Counted from the first letter of the stretch, positions 8,396-16,637 are shown. The stretch: DNA of 64,000 nucleotides from Acidobacteriota bacterium (GCA_016213675.1 JACQZW010000057.1:32801-96800), one strand, 5' to 3'. A program made the numbers and translations. Notes: a model not told the origin generated them from the letters alone.

Positions 8396-9529
8396 CTAGG
8401 GGATGACGCGGGCGTCGCGCGCGGCCTGCGCCGCGACGCGGCGCAGCTCGGCATCCCTCCGTTCGAGCGAGGCGAGGCGGGCAAACTGGGCGCGGGCCCG
8501 GTCGAGGTTGTGGCCGTCGCGGTGGACCGAGAAGTAGGCGTCGCCGTCGAGGTGGTCGGTGAGGAAGCGAATGCCGGTCTCGTAGGTGATCACCCGCCCG
8601 GCCGCCGCCAGGTGCTCGACCTCGGGGGGCGAGAGCTCCTCGCCGATGCCGGCGACGAAGCCCCGCACGAGCGCCTCGAACAGCGCCGGGTCGACCTCCT
8701 GGCGGGCCGGGTCGGGGTCGTCCTCGCGGCCGCTCGAGGCCCCGGTCCGCACCATGTCGCCGAAGTCGGCGAGGACGAGCCCCGGCATCACCGTGTCGAG
8801 GTCGAGCACCGCGAGGGCGGCGCCGCTGGCGTCGTCGAGGAGCACGTTGTCGAGCTTGGTGTCGTTGTGGGTGACGCGCTCCCGGACCAGGCCCGCCTCG
8901 CGCAGGGCGGGCAGGACCGACGCGAGGCCGTCGCGGGCGAGGGCGAGGTCGATCTCCGGCCGGCAGCCGGCGGCCCGGCCCGCGGCGTCGCGGGCGACCG
9001 CCTCGCGGAGCGCGGCGACGCGACGGCGGGTGTCGTGGAAGCCCGGGATCGTCTCGACGAGCGGCGGGCCGTCGTAGTCGCCGAGCAGGCGGAGGAACTC
9101 CCCAAACGCGGCGGCGGCGCGCCCCGCCTCGGCGGGCCCGCCCGCCCCGGTGCACGGGTGCGCTTCACCGATGAACCGCGTGGCCCGCCACACCTCGCCG
9201 CCGGCGTCGCGCGCGAACCCGGCGCCGGCCGCCGTGCGCACGAGCGTCAGGACCCGGCGGGCCCGGTCGGCGGAGTCGAGGTCGGCTAGCTTGCGGTGGA
9301 GGTGGTCGAGCACCCGCTCGACGTTCGCCATGACCGCCACGGGGTCGGGGAACACCCACCGGTTGAGTCGCTGGAGGACGAGCCGGCCGGACGCGCCGGT
9401 TCCCGCCAGCTCGACGAGGAAGGTGTCGTTGATGTGCCCGCGACCGAGGCGGCTCGCCGCCGCGATCGAGGCGCCGGGGGCGAAGGCCGCGACGACGGCC
9501 GGCAGCGCGCGCTCCGCCCGGGCCTCCAC
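8396..9529 (-). CDS. Aminoglycoside-phosphotransferase-family sugar kinase (NahK-like)
   Basis: 377 aa with the APH/choline-kinase fold. GRGHINDTFLV near residues 28-38 is the nucleotide loop, THNDTKLDNVL near residue 220 the catalytic loop, and VLDLDTVMPG the metal-binding segment. Overall resemblance is to N-acetylhexosamine 1-kinase (NahK) and relatives, which phosphorylate the anomeric hydroxyl of hexosamines. The GTG at 9529 lies 1 bp after the stop of the nucleotidyltransferase gene, so kinase and nucleotidyltransferase probably act in sequence to make an activated sugar. Sugar specificity is inferred, not shown. Confidence 0.75.
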   Translation of the reverse strand: MEARAERALPAVVAAFAPGASIAAASRLGRGHINDTFLVELAGTGASGRLVLQRLNRWVFPDPVAVMANVERVLDHLHRKLADLDSADRARRVLTLVRTAAGAGFARDAGGEVWRATRFIGEAHPCTGAGGPAEAGRAAAAFGEFLRLLGDYDGPPLVETIPGFHDTRRRVAALREAVARDAAGRAAGCRPEIDLALARDGLASVLPALREAGLVRERVTHNDTKLDNVLLDDASGAALAVLDLDTVMPGLVLADFGDMVRTGASSGREDDPDPARQEVDPALFEALVRGFVAGIGEELSPPEVEHLAAAGRVITYETGIRFLTDHLDGDAYFSVHRDGHNLDRARAQFARLASLERRDAELRRVAAQAARDARVIP

Positions 9530-9530
9530 G

Positions 9531-10415
9531 TCACGCCCACAGGCGGGCCGGGTAGACGCCCGCCGCCACCAGCGCCGCGATCCGCGCCGTGGCCTCGTCG
9601 AGGTCGCGCGGGTGGGTGAGACCGAACCAGGTCTCGCCGGCCGCCAGCGCCCGCACGCTGGCGCGGCCGGCCCGGCGCGCGGCGTCGACCTCGGTGGGGA
9701 GCTGGTACTCGGCGGCTCCGTCGCCGCCGCGCTCCGCCAGGAACCGCCGGAAGCCCTCGCCGAGCACGGTGAAGACGTCGGGGCGGAAGGCCCACAGGTT
9801 CATCGACACCCGCTCGTCCCCGGAGAGCGTCCCGCCCGCGTGCGCGACCACCCCGTCCCGGGCGGCCAGGCCGACGACCTCGCGCACCCCGAGCAGCGTG
9901 CCGTCCCCGTCCACCTCGCACACCCCGCGCGACACCTCGCCGTGCGGCGACAGCGTCGCGGCGAGCGGCCAGGTCGCGAGCGCCCACCCCTGGCGCGCCT
10001 CGCGGAGGAAGCGGACGACCGCCGCGAGCGCCGCCGCGCCGTAGAAGTCGTCGCCGTTGGCGAGGATGAAGGGGCCGCCGACCGCGTCGCGCGCCGCCAG
10101 GACCGCGTGGCCGGTCCCCCACGGCTTGGCCCGCGACGCCGGCGCCGGCACACCGGTGGGGAGGTCGTCGAGCGACTGGACGGCGTAGGCGATCTCGACC
10201 CGCCCGGCCAGGCGCGCGCCGATCGAGGCGCGAAACGCCTCGATCGCCTCCCGGCGCACGACCAGCACGACCCGCTCGACCCCGAGGCGGAGCGCGTCGT
10301 GGACGGTGTACTCGAGCAGGGTCTCGCCGGCCCGACCGACCGGGGTGAGCTGCTTCGGCCCGCCGAAGCGCGACCCCGCCCCGGCCGCCATCACGACCAG
10401 TGTCACCGGCTCCAT
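9531..10415 (-). CDS. Sugar-phosphate nucleotidyltransferase-like protein
   Basis: 294 aa. Begins MEPVTLVVMAAGAGSRFGG, the nucleotide-binding signature of NTP-transferase family proteins, then PKQLTPVG. ILANGDDFYG near residue 115 holds the metal-binding acidic residues. ATG at 10415. Pairs with the sugar kinase just downstream (1-bp gap). Likely charges a sugar 1-phosphate to an NDP-sugar; the nucleotide and sugar are not evident. Divergent from the permease at 10594. Confidence 0.78.
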   Translation of the reverse strand: MEPVTLVVMAAGAGSRFGGPKQLTPVGRAGETLLEYTVHDALRLGVERVVLVVRREAIEAFRASIGARLAGRVEIAYAVQSLDDLPTGVPAPASRAKPWGTGHAVLAARDAVGGPFILANGDDFYGAAALAAVVRFLREARQGWALATWPLAATLSPHGEVSRGVCEVDGDGTLLGVREVVGLAARDGVVAHAGGTLSGDERVSMNLWAFRPDVFTVLGEGFRRFLAERGGDGAAEYQLPTEVDAARRAGRASVRALAAGETWFGLTHPRDLDEATARIAALVAAGVYPARLWA

Positions 10416-10501
10416 GTCCGCGATCTCCGCATGCGCTGATGAGAGCACGCGCCCTCGTCGCGGGCAAGCGCTGCGGGGTGCCCCGCGGTAGACTCGGGAC
10501 A

Positions 10502-10597
10502 GTGTCCGACGTGCTCCGCTGCGGCATCGCGTCACTCCAACCCCTGGTCCGTCCCGCGCCCGAGCCGGCCCCGCGTGGGTCCGGGCGGTGGCCATGA
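10502..10597 (+). CDS. Possible 31-aa leader peptide coupled to the permease
   Basis: An open frame from GTG 10502 ends in a TGA (10595-10597) that overlaps the permease ATG (ATGA). TAGACT (10489-10494) is 7 nt before the GTG, fitting the leaderless pattern seen elsewhere here, but no good -35 is visible. The peptide is Pro/Arg-rich at its end with no recognised motif. It could couple translation to the permease, or could be chance in GC-rich DNA. Confidence 0.25.
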   Translation: MSDVLRCGIASLQPLVRPAPEPAPRGSGRWP

Positions 10598-11973
10598 CCG
10601 ACCGGCAGTCCGGCGACTCTCCACGGCTCGTCCGCGGGCTGGGGGCGTGGGACGGCGCTTTGCTCACCATCGGCGCCACCGTCGGCACCGGCATCTTCAT
10701 CACCACCGGCGACATCGCCCGCGTGCTGCCGCACGGCGGCCTGATCCTGCTGGTCTGGCTCGCCGGCGGCCTGCTCACGCTCGCCGGCGCGCTGACCTAC
10801 GCGGAGCTCGGCGTGCTCTTCCCGCGCGCCGGGGGGATCTACCACTTCCTCAAGGAGGCGTACGGGCCGCTCCCCGGCTTCCTCTACGGCTGGGCGTGCT
10901 TCCTCGTCATTATGTCCGGCGGGATCGCCGCCATCGCGGTCGGCTTCGGCGAGTACCTCGGCGCGTTCCTGCCGTTCTTCTCGACGCAGCACGTCCTCCT
11001 CGCCGTGCCGCTCGGCGGTTGGACGTGGACGCTGTCCGGCGGCCAGGTCGCGGCCGCGGCGGCCATCGTCGTCCTCACCGCGGTCAACGTGGTCGGACTC
11101 AGGGAGGGCGCGGGGACGCAGAACCTCCTCACCGTCCTCAAGGTCGCCGCGATCGCCGGCTTCGTCGCGTTCGGGCTGCTCGTCGACGGCCAGGCGAGCC
11201 CGGAGCTGCTCGCGCCGGTCCCGGCGGCCGGTCTCGTCACCGCCTTCGGGGTCGGGATGATCGCCGCCCTGTGGACGTTCGACGGCTGGTACGGCCTCAC
11301 CCTGTCGGCCGGCGAGGTGCACCGGCCAGAGCGCAACCTCCCCCTCGGCCTGATCGCCGGGACCGGGGCGGTGCTGGTCATGTACGCCCTGCTCAACCTG
11401 GTCTACCTGCGCGCCATGCCGGTCGCCGCCATGGCCGGCACGCCGCGCATCGGCGAGAGTGCGGCCGCTGCGTTGTTCGGCCCGACGGGGGCACGGCTGG
11501 TCACACTGGCGGTGCTGGTCTCGACGCTCGGCTGCCTCGCCTCGACGATCCTCTACGCCGCCCGGATTTACCTGCCGATGGCCCAGGACGGCGTGTTCTT
11601 CCCCTCCCTCGCCAAAGTCCACCCGCGGTTCCGCACTCCCGCCCGCTGTCTCGTCGCCCAGGGGGGGTGGGCCGTCGCCCTCACCGTGACCGGCACCTAC
11701 AGCCAGCTCTACACCTACGCGATTTTCGCCGCCACGCTGTTCCACGTCGCGACCGGGGCGGCGGTCTTCGTCCTTCGCCGGACCAGGCCCGGGCTGCCGC
11801 GCCCGTACCGGGTGTGGGGCTACCCGGTCGTCCCGGCGCTCTTCCTCCTGGCCTGCGCGCTGCTCGTCGCCAACACCCTGGCCGAGCGGCCGGCCGAGGC
11901 GCTCGCCGGTCTCGGCCTCGTCGCCCTCGGCCTGCCGGCGTACGCGGCCTGGCGCCGCCGGTCGCGCCGTTGA
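10594..11973 (+). CDS. APC-superfamily amino acid permease
   Basis: About 459 aa, 12 predicted membrane helices. Helix 1 has the APC signature ATVGTGIFITTGDIA near residue 27; other typical blocks are ALTYAELGVLFPRAGGIYHFLKEAYG and GWYGLTLSAGEV. It resembles the LAT/SteT group of amino-acid exchangers. An in-frame GTG at 10588 is an alternative start. It lies directly upstream of the corrinoid methyltransferase cluster: the promoter of that cluster overlaps its stop codon. It may import the methylated substrate or an amino acid; this is guilt by association only. Confidence 0.85.
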   Translation: MTDRQSGDSPRLVRGLGAWDGALLTIGATVGTGIFITTGDIARVLPHGGLILLVWLAGGLLTLAGALTYAELGVLFPRAGGIYHFLKEAYGPLPGFLYGWACFLVIMSGGIAAIAVGFGEYLGAFLPFFSTQHVLLAVPLGGWTWTLSGGQVAAAAAIVVLTAVNVVGLREGAGTQNLLTVLKVAAIAGFVAFGLLVDGQASPELLAPVPAAGLVTAFGVGMIAALWTFDGWYGLTLSAGEVHRPERNLPLGLIAGTGAVLVMYALLNLVYLRAMPVAAMAGTPRIGESAAAALFGPTGARLVTLAVLVSTLGCLASTILYAARIYLPMAQDGVFFPSLAKVHPRFRTPARCLVAQGGWAVALTVTGTYSQLYTYAIFAATLFHVATGAAVFVLRRTRPGLPRPYRVWGYPVVPALFLLACALLVANTLAERPAEALAGLGLVALGLPAYAAWRRRSRR

Positions 11974-11999
11974 ATCGGCCGGTGCTCGACGCGTAAGAT
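11970..11999 (+). promoter_or_regulatory. Promoter of the corrinoid methyltransferase cluster
   Basis: TTGAAT (11970-11975), 18-bp spacer, TAAGAT (11994-11999). The expected transcript start is about 12006, only a few bases before the ATG at 12010. The -35 overlaps the permease stop codon. Confidence 0.5.
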
Positions 12000-12009
12000 C
12001 GTGAGCACC

Positions 12010-12666
12010 ATGACCGAGCGACAGGAGCTGTTCGCGGCACTGAGCCGGGCCGTGCTCGACGGCGACGACGCGGCCGCGCCCCGGCTGGCCGCGCAGGCGC
12101 TCGACGGGGGCGTCTCGGCGCTCGACGCGGTCGAGAAGGCGCTGGTGCCGGCGATCCGCGAGGCCGGCCGGCTGTTCGAGGAGGGCGAGTACTTCCTCCC
12201 CGAGCTCGTCACCGCGGCGCAGGCGATGAAGGCCGCGATGGCGGTGCTCCAGCAGGCGCTCGGCGCCGAGGCCGCCGCGCTCGCCCTCGGCCGCGTGGTC
12301 ATCGGCACCGTCGAGGGCGACATCCACGACATCGGCAAGACCCTGGTCGGCACGCTGCTGTCGGCCGCCGGCTTCGCCGTCAGCGATGAGGGGGCGAGCG
12401 TCTCCGTGGCGCGCTTCGTCGCCCGCGCCCGCGAGCTCGACGCCGACCTGGTGTGCGCCTCGGCGCTCCTCACCACCACGATGCCGAAACAGCGGGAGCT
12501 GGTCGAGGCGGTGCGGGCCGCGGGGCTCAGGGCCAAGGTCATGGTCGGCGGCGCGCCGGTCTCGCCGCGCTGGGCGGCGTCGATCGGCGCCGACGGCCAC
12601 GCCGACAACGCGCTGGCCGCCGTGACCGTCGCCCGGAGCCTGGTGGGGCGGGATGCGCCCTCCTGA
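12010..12666 (+). CDS. Corrinoid (B12-binding) methyl-carrier protein, MttC/MtbC type
   Basis: About 218 aa. N-terminal four-helix cap domain (residues 1-90, FEEGEYFLPELVTAAQAM) followed by a Rossmann B12-binding domain with DIHDIGK at about 104-110, whose His is the lower cobalt ligand. Later SALLTTTMPKQ and VMVGGAPVS line the corrinoid tail pocket. It carries a methyl group between methyltransferases. First gene of a cluster with a homocysteine methyltransferase, an activation-domain protein and an MttB-family enzyme, so it should shuttle methyl from the MttB substrate to homocysteine. GTG 12001 is an alternative start. Confidence 0.92.
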   Translation: MTERQELFAALSRAVLDGDDAAAPRLAAQALDGGVSALDAVEKALVPAIREAGRLFEEGEYFLPELVTAAQAMKAAMAVLQQALGAEAAALALGRVVIGTVEGDIHDIGKTLVGTLLSAAGFAVSDEGASVSVARFVARARELDADLVCASALLTTTMPKQRELVEAVRAAGLRAKVMVGGAPVSPRWAASIGADGHADNALAAVTVARSLVGRDAPS

Positions 12667-13543
12667 GCTGCGCGCGCTCCTCGACCGACGGGTCGTCCTC
12701 CTCGACGGCGGCATGGGGAGCATGCTGATCGCCGCGGGCCTCGAGGCGGGTCGGGCGCCGGAGTGGTGGAACCTCGAGCATCCCGGTCGGATCGAGGCGG
12801 TCCATCGCGCCTACGTCGAGGCGGGCAGCGACGTGGTCCACACCAACACGTTCGGCGGCTCGCCGCTGCGCCTCGCCGCCGGCGGCCTCGCCGGGCGCTG
12901 CCGCGAGGTCGCCGCCCGGGCCGTCGAGGTCGCCCGTGCGGGGTGCGCCGGCCACGCCCTCGTCGCCGGCGACATCGGGCCGAGCGGGCACCTGCTGCCA
13001 CCGGTCGGCACGGCCACCCTCGACGAGCTGGCCGACGGGTTCGCCGAGCAGGCCGGGGCGCTCGCCGAGGCCGGCGTCGACCTCATCTCGATCGAGACGA
13101 TGAGCGACCTCCGCGAGGCGCTCGCCGCCCTCGCCGCCGCGCGGGCGACGGGCCTGGCGGTCATCGCGATGATGACGTTCGAGCGGCGGCGGCGCGGCAC
13201 CTTCACGGTCATGGGCGACCCGCTCGTCCCGTCGCTCGCCGCCCTCGCCGGGGCCGGGGCGGACGCCGTCGGCTGCAACTGCTCGGTCGCCGCCGACGAC
13301 ATGCTCGCGATGGTGGAGGAGGCGGCCGCCGCGAGCACCGTGCCGCTGGCCGCGCAGCCCAACGCGGGCTCGCCGCGGCTGACCGCCGGCGGCGTGGCCT
13401 ACGATGCCGATCCGGCCGCGTTCGCCCGCGCCCTCGTCGCCATGGCCGCGGCCGGCGCGCGGCTCGTCGGCGGGTGCTGCGGCACCACGCCCGACTTCAT
13501 CCGGGCGGCGCGGACCGCCCTCGACGCGGGGGTGCCGCGGTGA
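12653..13543 (+). CDS. Homocysteine S-methyltransferase (stand-alone MetH N-terminal-type domain)
   Basis: 296 aa, the length of a single Hcy-methyltransferase barrel. LLDGGMGSML starts the barrel, VHTNTFGGSPLRL is the family block, and the zinc cysteines are in VGCNCS (near 204) and GGCCGTTP (near 278). It transfers a methyl group to homocysteine to make methionine. There is no folate-binding domain; the methyl donor is presumably the methyl-corrinoid protein encoded just upstream (14-bp overlap) rather than methyl-THF. Downstream overlap GTGA with the activation-like gene. Confidence 0.88.
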   Translation: MRPPELRALLDRRVVLLDGGMGSMLIAAGLEAGRAPEWWNLEHPGRIEAVHRAYVEAGSDVVHTNTFGGSPLRLAAGGLAGRCREVAARAVEVARAGCAGHALVAGDIGPSGHLLPPVGTATLDELADGFAEQAGALAEAGVDLISIETMSDLREALAALAAARATGLAVIAMMTFERRRRGTFTVMGDPLVPSLAALAGAGADAVGCNCSVAADDMLAMVEEAAAASTVPLAAQPNAGSPRLTAGGVAYDADPAAFARALVAMAAAGARLVGGCCGTTPDFIRAARTALDAGVPR

Positions 13544-14196
13544 CCGCGGCGGCCATCGTCGCCGACCTCCGGATCGAGCCCGATCCCGCCGAGGTGCGGC
13601 GCTTCCTCGGCTACACCGCCGGGCGCGCCGTGCCGGAGCGCACCGAGGAGCGTCTCGCGGCGCTGTGGACGCCGGCGCAGGCGCTGCTCCGGCCGCGCGG
13701 CGCCTGGGCGCTGGTCGGCCGGGACGACGCCGCGCGGGCGGGGATGCCCGACCCGACCGAGGTGGTCGGCGTCGCGGTGTGCACCGTCGGCGATGGGCTC
13801 GAGGGCGAGGCGGCGCGCTGCGTCGAGGCCGGCGCCCTGCACGACGCGCTCCTGCTCGAGGCGATCGGCTCGACGGCCGCCGAGGCGGCGGCGGACGCCC
13901 TCAACCTCCGGCTGTGCACGGTGGCCGCGGTCCGCGGCCTCGACGCCGCGCCCCGGGTCAGCCCGGGCTACGGTGACTGGGACACCGCGGGTCAGGACGC
14001 CCTGCTCGCCATGCTGCCGATCGCCGCCCTCGGCATCGCCCTCACCTCGGGCTCGATGATGGTGCCGCGCAAGTCGGTGAGCTTCGCGGTCGCGCTTGGC
14101 GCGCCCGGTCGCGTGCCGGCCCACGCCGCGTCGCGCTGCGCGCGCTGCGGCCTGCTGCACTGCCGCCACCGCCTCGCACCTCCCGACTGTGGCTAG
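13540..14196 (+). CDS. MetH-activation-domain-like protein of the corrinoid cluster
   Basis: 218 aa from GTG 13540 (GTGA overlap). The segment RVSPGYGDWDTAGQDALLAMLP followed by GIALTSGSMMVPRKS is the pattern of the methionine synthase activation domain, which binds SAM to re-methylate inactive cob(II)alamin. The C-terminal tail carries a cysteine cluster (CARCGLLHC plus a final Cys), suggesting a metal or Fe-S site that could deliver the electron. Likely role: reductive reactivation of the corrinoid protein. The TAG stop lies within the left arm of the palindrome that follows. Confidence 0.75.
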   Translation: MTAAAIVADLRIEPDPAEVRRFLGYTAGRAVPERTEERLAALWTPAQALLRPRGAWALVGRDDAARAGMPDPTEVVGVAVCTVGDGLEGEAARCVEAGALHDALLLEAIGSTAAEAAADALNLRLCTVAAVRGLDAAPRVSPGYGDWDTAGQDALLAMLPIAALGIALTSGSMMVPRKSVSFAVALGAPGRVPAHAASRCARCGLLHCRHRLAPPDCG

Positions 14197-14379
14197 CCCG
14201 GACTATTCATGAGGCATCTACTGCGGCCGCGGATATGGGGGCCCTGGCGGGCGGACTCGGGGTTCGACCCCTCGACGTACGGTGCGCAGTACGCCTTCGG
14301 GCTCTCACCCCTACGTGCACCCGCCAGGGCGGCCATCTCCGCGCCCTCGCGACAATGCCCCACGAATAATCCGAGCTAG
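14193..14379. repeat. 187-bp imperfect palindrome with structured core
   Basis: The outer 25-bp arms (14193-14217 and 14355-14379) match at 21 of 25 positions, each ending in CTAG. All four mismatches become G-U pairs in a transcript of the minus strand but not of the plus strand. Inner arms (14228-14253 and 14318-14343) match at 22 of 26. The core contains further hairpins, e.g. GGGGTTCGACCCC at 14259-14271. No ORF is inside. It separates the activation-like gene from the MttB-family gene. It could be a miniature inverted-repeat element (CTAG as target duplication) or a structured RNA on the minus strand. Confidence 0.75.
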
Positions 14380-14390
14380 GAGGAACTCCG

Positions 14391-15848
14391 ATGGATGCCG
14401 TTCGGCCACGACTGGAGCTGTTCAGTGGGGAGCAGGTCGAGGCGATCGTCGCCGACGCCCTCGCCGTCCTCGCGACCGTCGGCGTCGAGGTCGAGAACGA
14501 GCCGGCCCGGCTGCTGCTGCGCGAGGCCGGGATCGCCGCGCGCGGCTTCCGCTTCGTCCCCGACGAGAACGCCGTGCGCGCCGCCCTGGCCACCGCGCCG
14601 GCCCGCGTCGTCGTCTACGACCGCGACGGCCGCCCGACGCTCGACCTCGGCGGCGACCGCGTCCACTTCGACCCAGGCTCGGCGGCGCTGTGGATCCTCG
14701 ACCCGGCAAGCTCGCGCCGGCGGCCGCCGGTCACCACCGATCTCGTGCATCTCGCCTGGGTCACCGAGGCGTGCGGCAACATCGCCGGCCAGTCCACCGC
14801 CCTCGTCCCCTCCGACGTGCCGGAGGCGATGGGCGACCGCTTCCGCCTGTACGTCGCGCTGCTCAACTCGACCAAGCCGGTCGTCACCGGGACGTTCGCC
14901 ACCGACGCCTTCGCGGTCATGCACGCGATGCTCGCCGCGGTGCGTGGCGGTGCGGCGGCGCTGGCGGCGCGGCCGCTGGCGATCTTCGACTGCTGCCCGA
15001 CCCCGCCGCTGAAGTGGAGCGACCTGACCTGCCAGGCGCTCCTCGACTGCGCCCGCACCGGCGTCCCCGCCGAGCTCGTGTCGATGCCGCTCGGCGGCGC
15101 CACGGCGCCGGTGACGCTGCGCGAGATGATCGTCCAGCACTGCGCCGAGAGCCTGTCCGGCGTCCTCCTCCACCAGCTCGCCGCGCCCGGCGCGCCGATA
15201 ATCTGGGGCGGCTCGCCGGCGGCGTTCGACATGCGCCACGGCACCACGCCGATGGGCGCCATCGAGACGATGATGGTCGACGCCGGCAACGCCCAGGTCG
15301 GGCGCTCCCTCGGCCTGCCGACCCATGCCTACCCCGGGATGTCGGACGCCAAGGTGGTGGACTGGCAGAACGGCATGGAGTCCGGGATCGGCGCGGTGCT
15401 CGCCGCCCTCGCCGGGATCAACCTCGTCGCCGGCCCGGGCATGATGGACTTCGAGAGCTGCCAGAGCCTGGAGAAGCTCGTCCTCGACGATCAGGCGTGC
15501 GGCATGGCGCTCCGCCTGGCCCGCGGCGTCGGTCACGACTCGGCGGGCGAGGCGGTCGATCTCCTGCGCCAGGTCGTCGCGCTCGGCGGCTTCCTCGGCC
15601 ACCGCCACACCCGCGACCACTTCCGCGCCGAGCAGTTCCTCCCGAGCAAGGTGATCGACCGCGGCACCTTCGAGCAGTGGGAGGCCGCCGGTGGCCGGTC
15701 GTCGTTCGAGGCAGCCCGCGAGGAGGTGCGCACCATCGTCGCCCGCGGCAACCCGGCGCCAGTCGCCGACGACCTCCGCGCCGAGCTCACCGCGCTGATC
15801 AGTGCCGAGACCCGCCGCCTCGGGATCGTCGGGCTGCCCCCGGTCTGA
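14391..15848 (+). CDS. MttB-superfamily corrinoid methyltransferase (non-pyrrolysine)
   Basis: 485 aa, full length for trimethylamine/betaine methyltransferase MttB-family enzymes. Blocks include VGVEVENEPARLLLREAG, RDGRPTLDLGGDRVHFDPGS, ESLSGVLLHQLAAPGAP and GIGAVLAALAGINLVAGPGMMDFE. The reading frame has no internal TAG, so it is the pyrrolysine-free type (as MtgB, glycine betaine). These enzymes move a methyl group from a quaternary or tertiary amine onto a corrinoid protein. Ribosome site AGGAGG at 14379-14384 abuts the palindrome. With the three genes upstream it may feed methyl groups to homocysteine. The natural substrate is unknown. Confidence 0.85.
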   Translation: MDAVRPRLELFSGEQVEAIVADALAVLATVGVEVENEPARLLLREAGIAARGFRFVPDENAVRAALATAPARVVVYDRDGRPTLDLGGDRVHFDPGSAALWILDPASSRRRPPVTTDLVHLAWVTEACGNIAGQSTALVPSDVPEAMGDRFRLYVALLNSTKPVVTGTFATDAFAVMHAMLAAVRGGAAALAARPLAIFDCCPTPPLKWSDLTCQALLDCARTGVPAELVSMPLGGATAPVTLREMIVQHCAESLSGVLLHQLAAPGAPIIWGGSPAAFDMRHGTTPMGAIETMMVDAGNAQVGRSLGLPTHAYPGMSDAKVVDWQNGMESGIGAVLAALAGINLVAGPGMMDFESCQSLEKLVLDDQACGMALRLARGVGHDSAGEAVDLLRQVVALGGFLGHRHTRDHFRAEQFLPSKVIDRGTFEQWEAAGGRSSFEAAREEVRTIVARGNPAPVADDLRAELTALISAETRRLGIVGLPPV

Positions 15849-15873
15849 TCCCCTCCTCCAGGCCAGACGGCAC

Positions 15874-15896
15874 GGCCGGGCGCCTGGCGCCCGGCC
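15874..15896. terminator. GC hairpin between convergent genes
   Basis: Perfect 10-bp stem GGCCGGGCGC with a CTG loop, 26 bp after the MttB-family stop and facing the convergent gene at 15924. No T-run follows on either strand, so termination is only likely. Confidence 0.5.
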
Positions 15897-15923
15897 GGAC
15901 CGTTCGCGACGGAGCGACGCCGC

Positions 15924-16412
15924 TTACTGCTGCTTGATCTGCTGCAGGTTCACGTTCGGGATCACCATGAGCTTAGGCTGCCGGGCGTACGAGCACGACG
16001 CGATGAACACCACCGACTTGGCCTCGCCGAACTCGTTGGGCGGATCGACGACGACGACCCGCACCCAGAAGCGGTCGTGCCCGGCCGGCACCCGCCAGCG
16101 CGAGGCGAACGCCACCGTCCGCGTGGCCCCGGCGGCCAGCGCCGCGACCGGCTGCTCGGCGTGGAACAGGCGGTCGGCGGCCAGCCAGGTGTCGGCCTTG
16201 AAGATGTCGATGTAGGTCGTTCCCGCGTTGGTGGCGGCGGCCCCGGTGTTCTTGACGGTTGCGCTGAAGGCGACGTTGTTGCCAGTCTTGAACGGCTCCG
16301 GGTTGGCCCTGATGGCGGTCACCCGGATGCTCGACTGGGCCTCGGCAGGCGGAGCCGCGACCACACCGAGCAGGACGACGAGGGCGAGCGCGACGAGGAC
16401 GCTCCTCTTCAT
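15924..16412 (-). CDS. Secreted CARDB-like protein
   Basis: 162 aa from ATG 16412, preceded by AGGAAG. Signal peptide 1-25 (VVAAPPAEAQ). The rest is one immunoglobulin-like sandwich: IRVTAIRANPEPFKTGNNVAFSATV, KNTGAAATNAGTTYID and WRVPAGHDRFWVRVVVVDPPNEF match the cell-adhesion-related CARDB pattern. Probably periplasmic or exported; partner unknown. Stand-alone, convergent to the methyltransferase cluster. Confidence 0.65.
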   Translation of the reverse strand: MKRSVLVALALVVLLGVVAAPPAEAQSSIRVTAIRANPEPFKTGNNVAFSATVKNTGAAATNAGTTYIDIFKADTWLAADRLFHAEQPVAALAAGATRTVAFASRWRVPAGHDRFWVRVVVVDPPNEFGEAKSVVFIASCSYARQPKLMVIPNVNLQQIKQQ

Positions 16413-16602
16413 GGCACTTCCTCTCTTTCTGCTGCGCCGGCGCCGAGGCCGCACGCTGCACCTCAAAGCTGGTGCGGCGGCCGTCCGGAGGGAATGGCTC
16501 GACGCGACACCGGCATGCCTGAACGCGGCAGTCGTGGGGGCCGCCCGCCTGCTCCCGGCCGGCGATTCTCAACCCTCGGCTCGGGGCGGGTGGGCGGCCG
16601 TA

Positions 16603-16637
16603 TCCCCTGTCCCCGGTTCCCTGTCCCCCGGTCTTCC
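16603..16637. repeat. Heptamer repeat, five units (TCCCCTG-like)
   Basis: Five consecutive 7-mers (tcccctg, tccccgg, ttccctg, tcccccg, gtcttcc) run up to the stop codon of the outer-membrane gene. One of eight similar loci in the window. Confidence 0.7.

Noticed and set aside
8389..8402. Second copy of the palindrome arm (CTAGCCCGGACTA)
   Set aside because: Only 12-13 bases match and no partner arm follows.
12010..13543. Frameshifted remnant of a full-length MetH
   Set aside because: Each gene has its own start, sensible domain ends and the order (B12 domain first) differs from MetH.
14259..14271. tRNA-like T-arm (GGGGTTCGACCCC)
   Set aside because: No acceptor, D or anticodon arms can be built around it; it is a short hairpin in the palindrome core.
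14193..14390. Cobalamin riboswitch upstream of the MttB-family gene
   Set aside because: Position is tempting, but no B12-box-like sequence is present, the pairing evidence favours the opposite strand, and the element is a near-complete palindrome.
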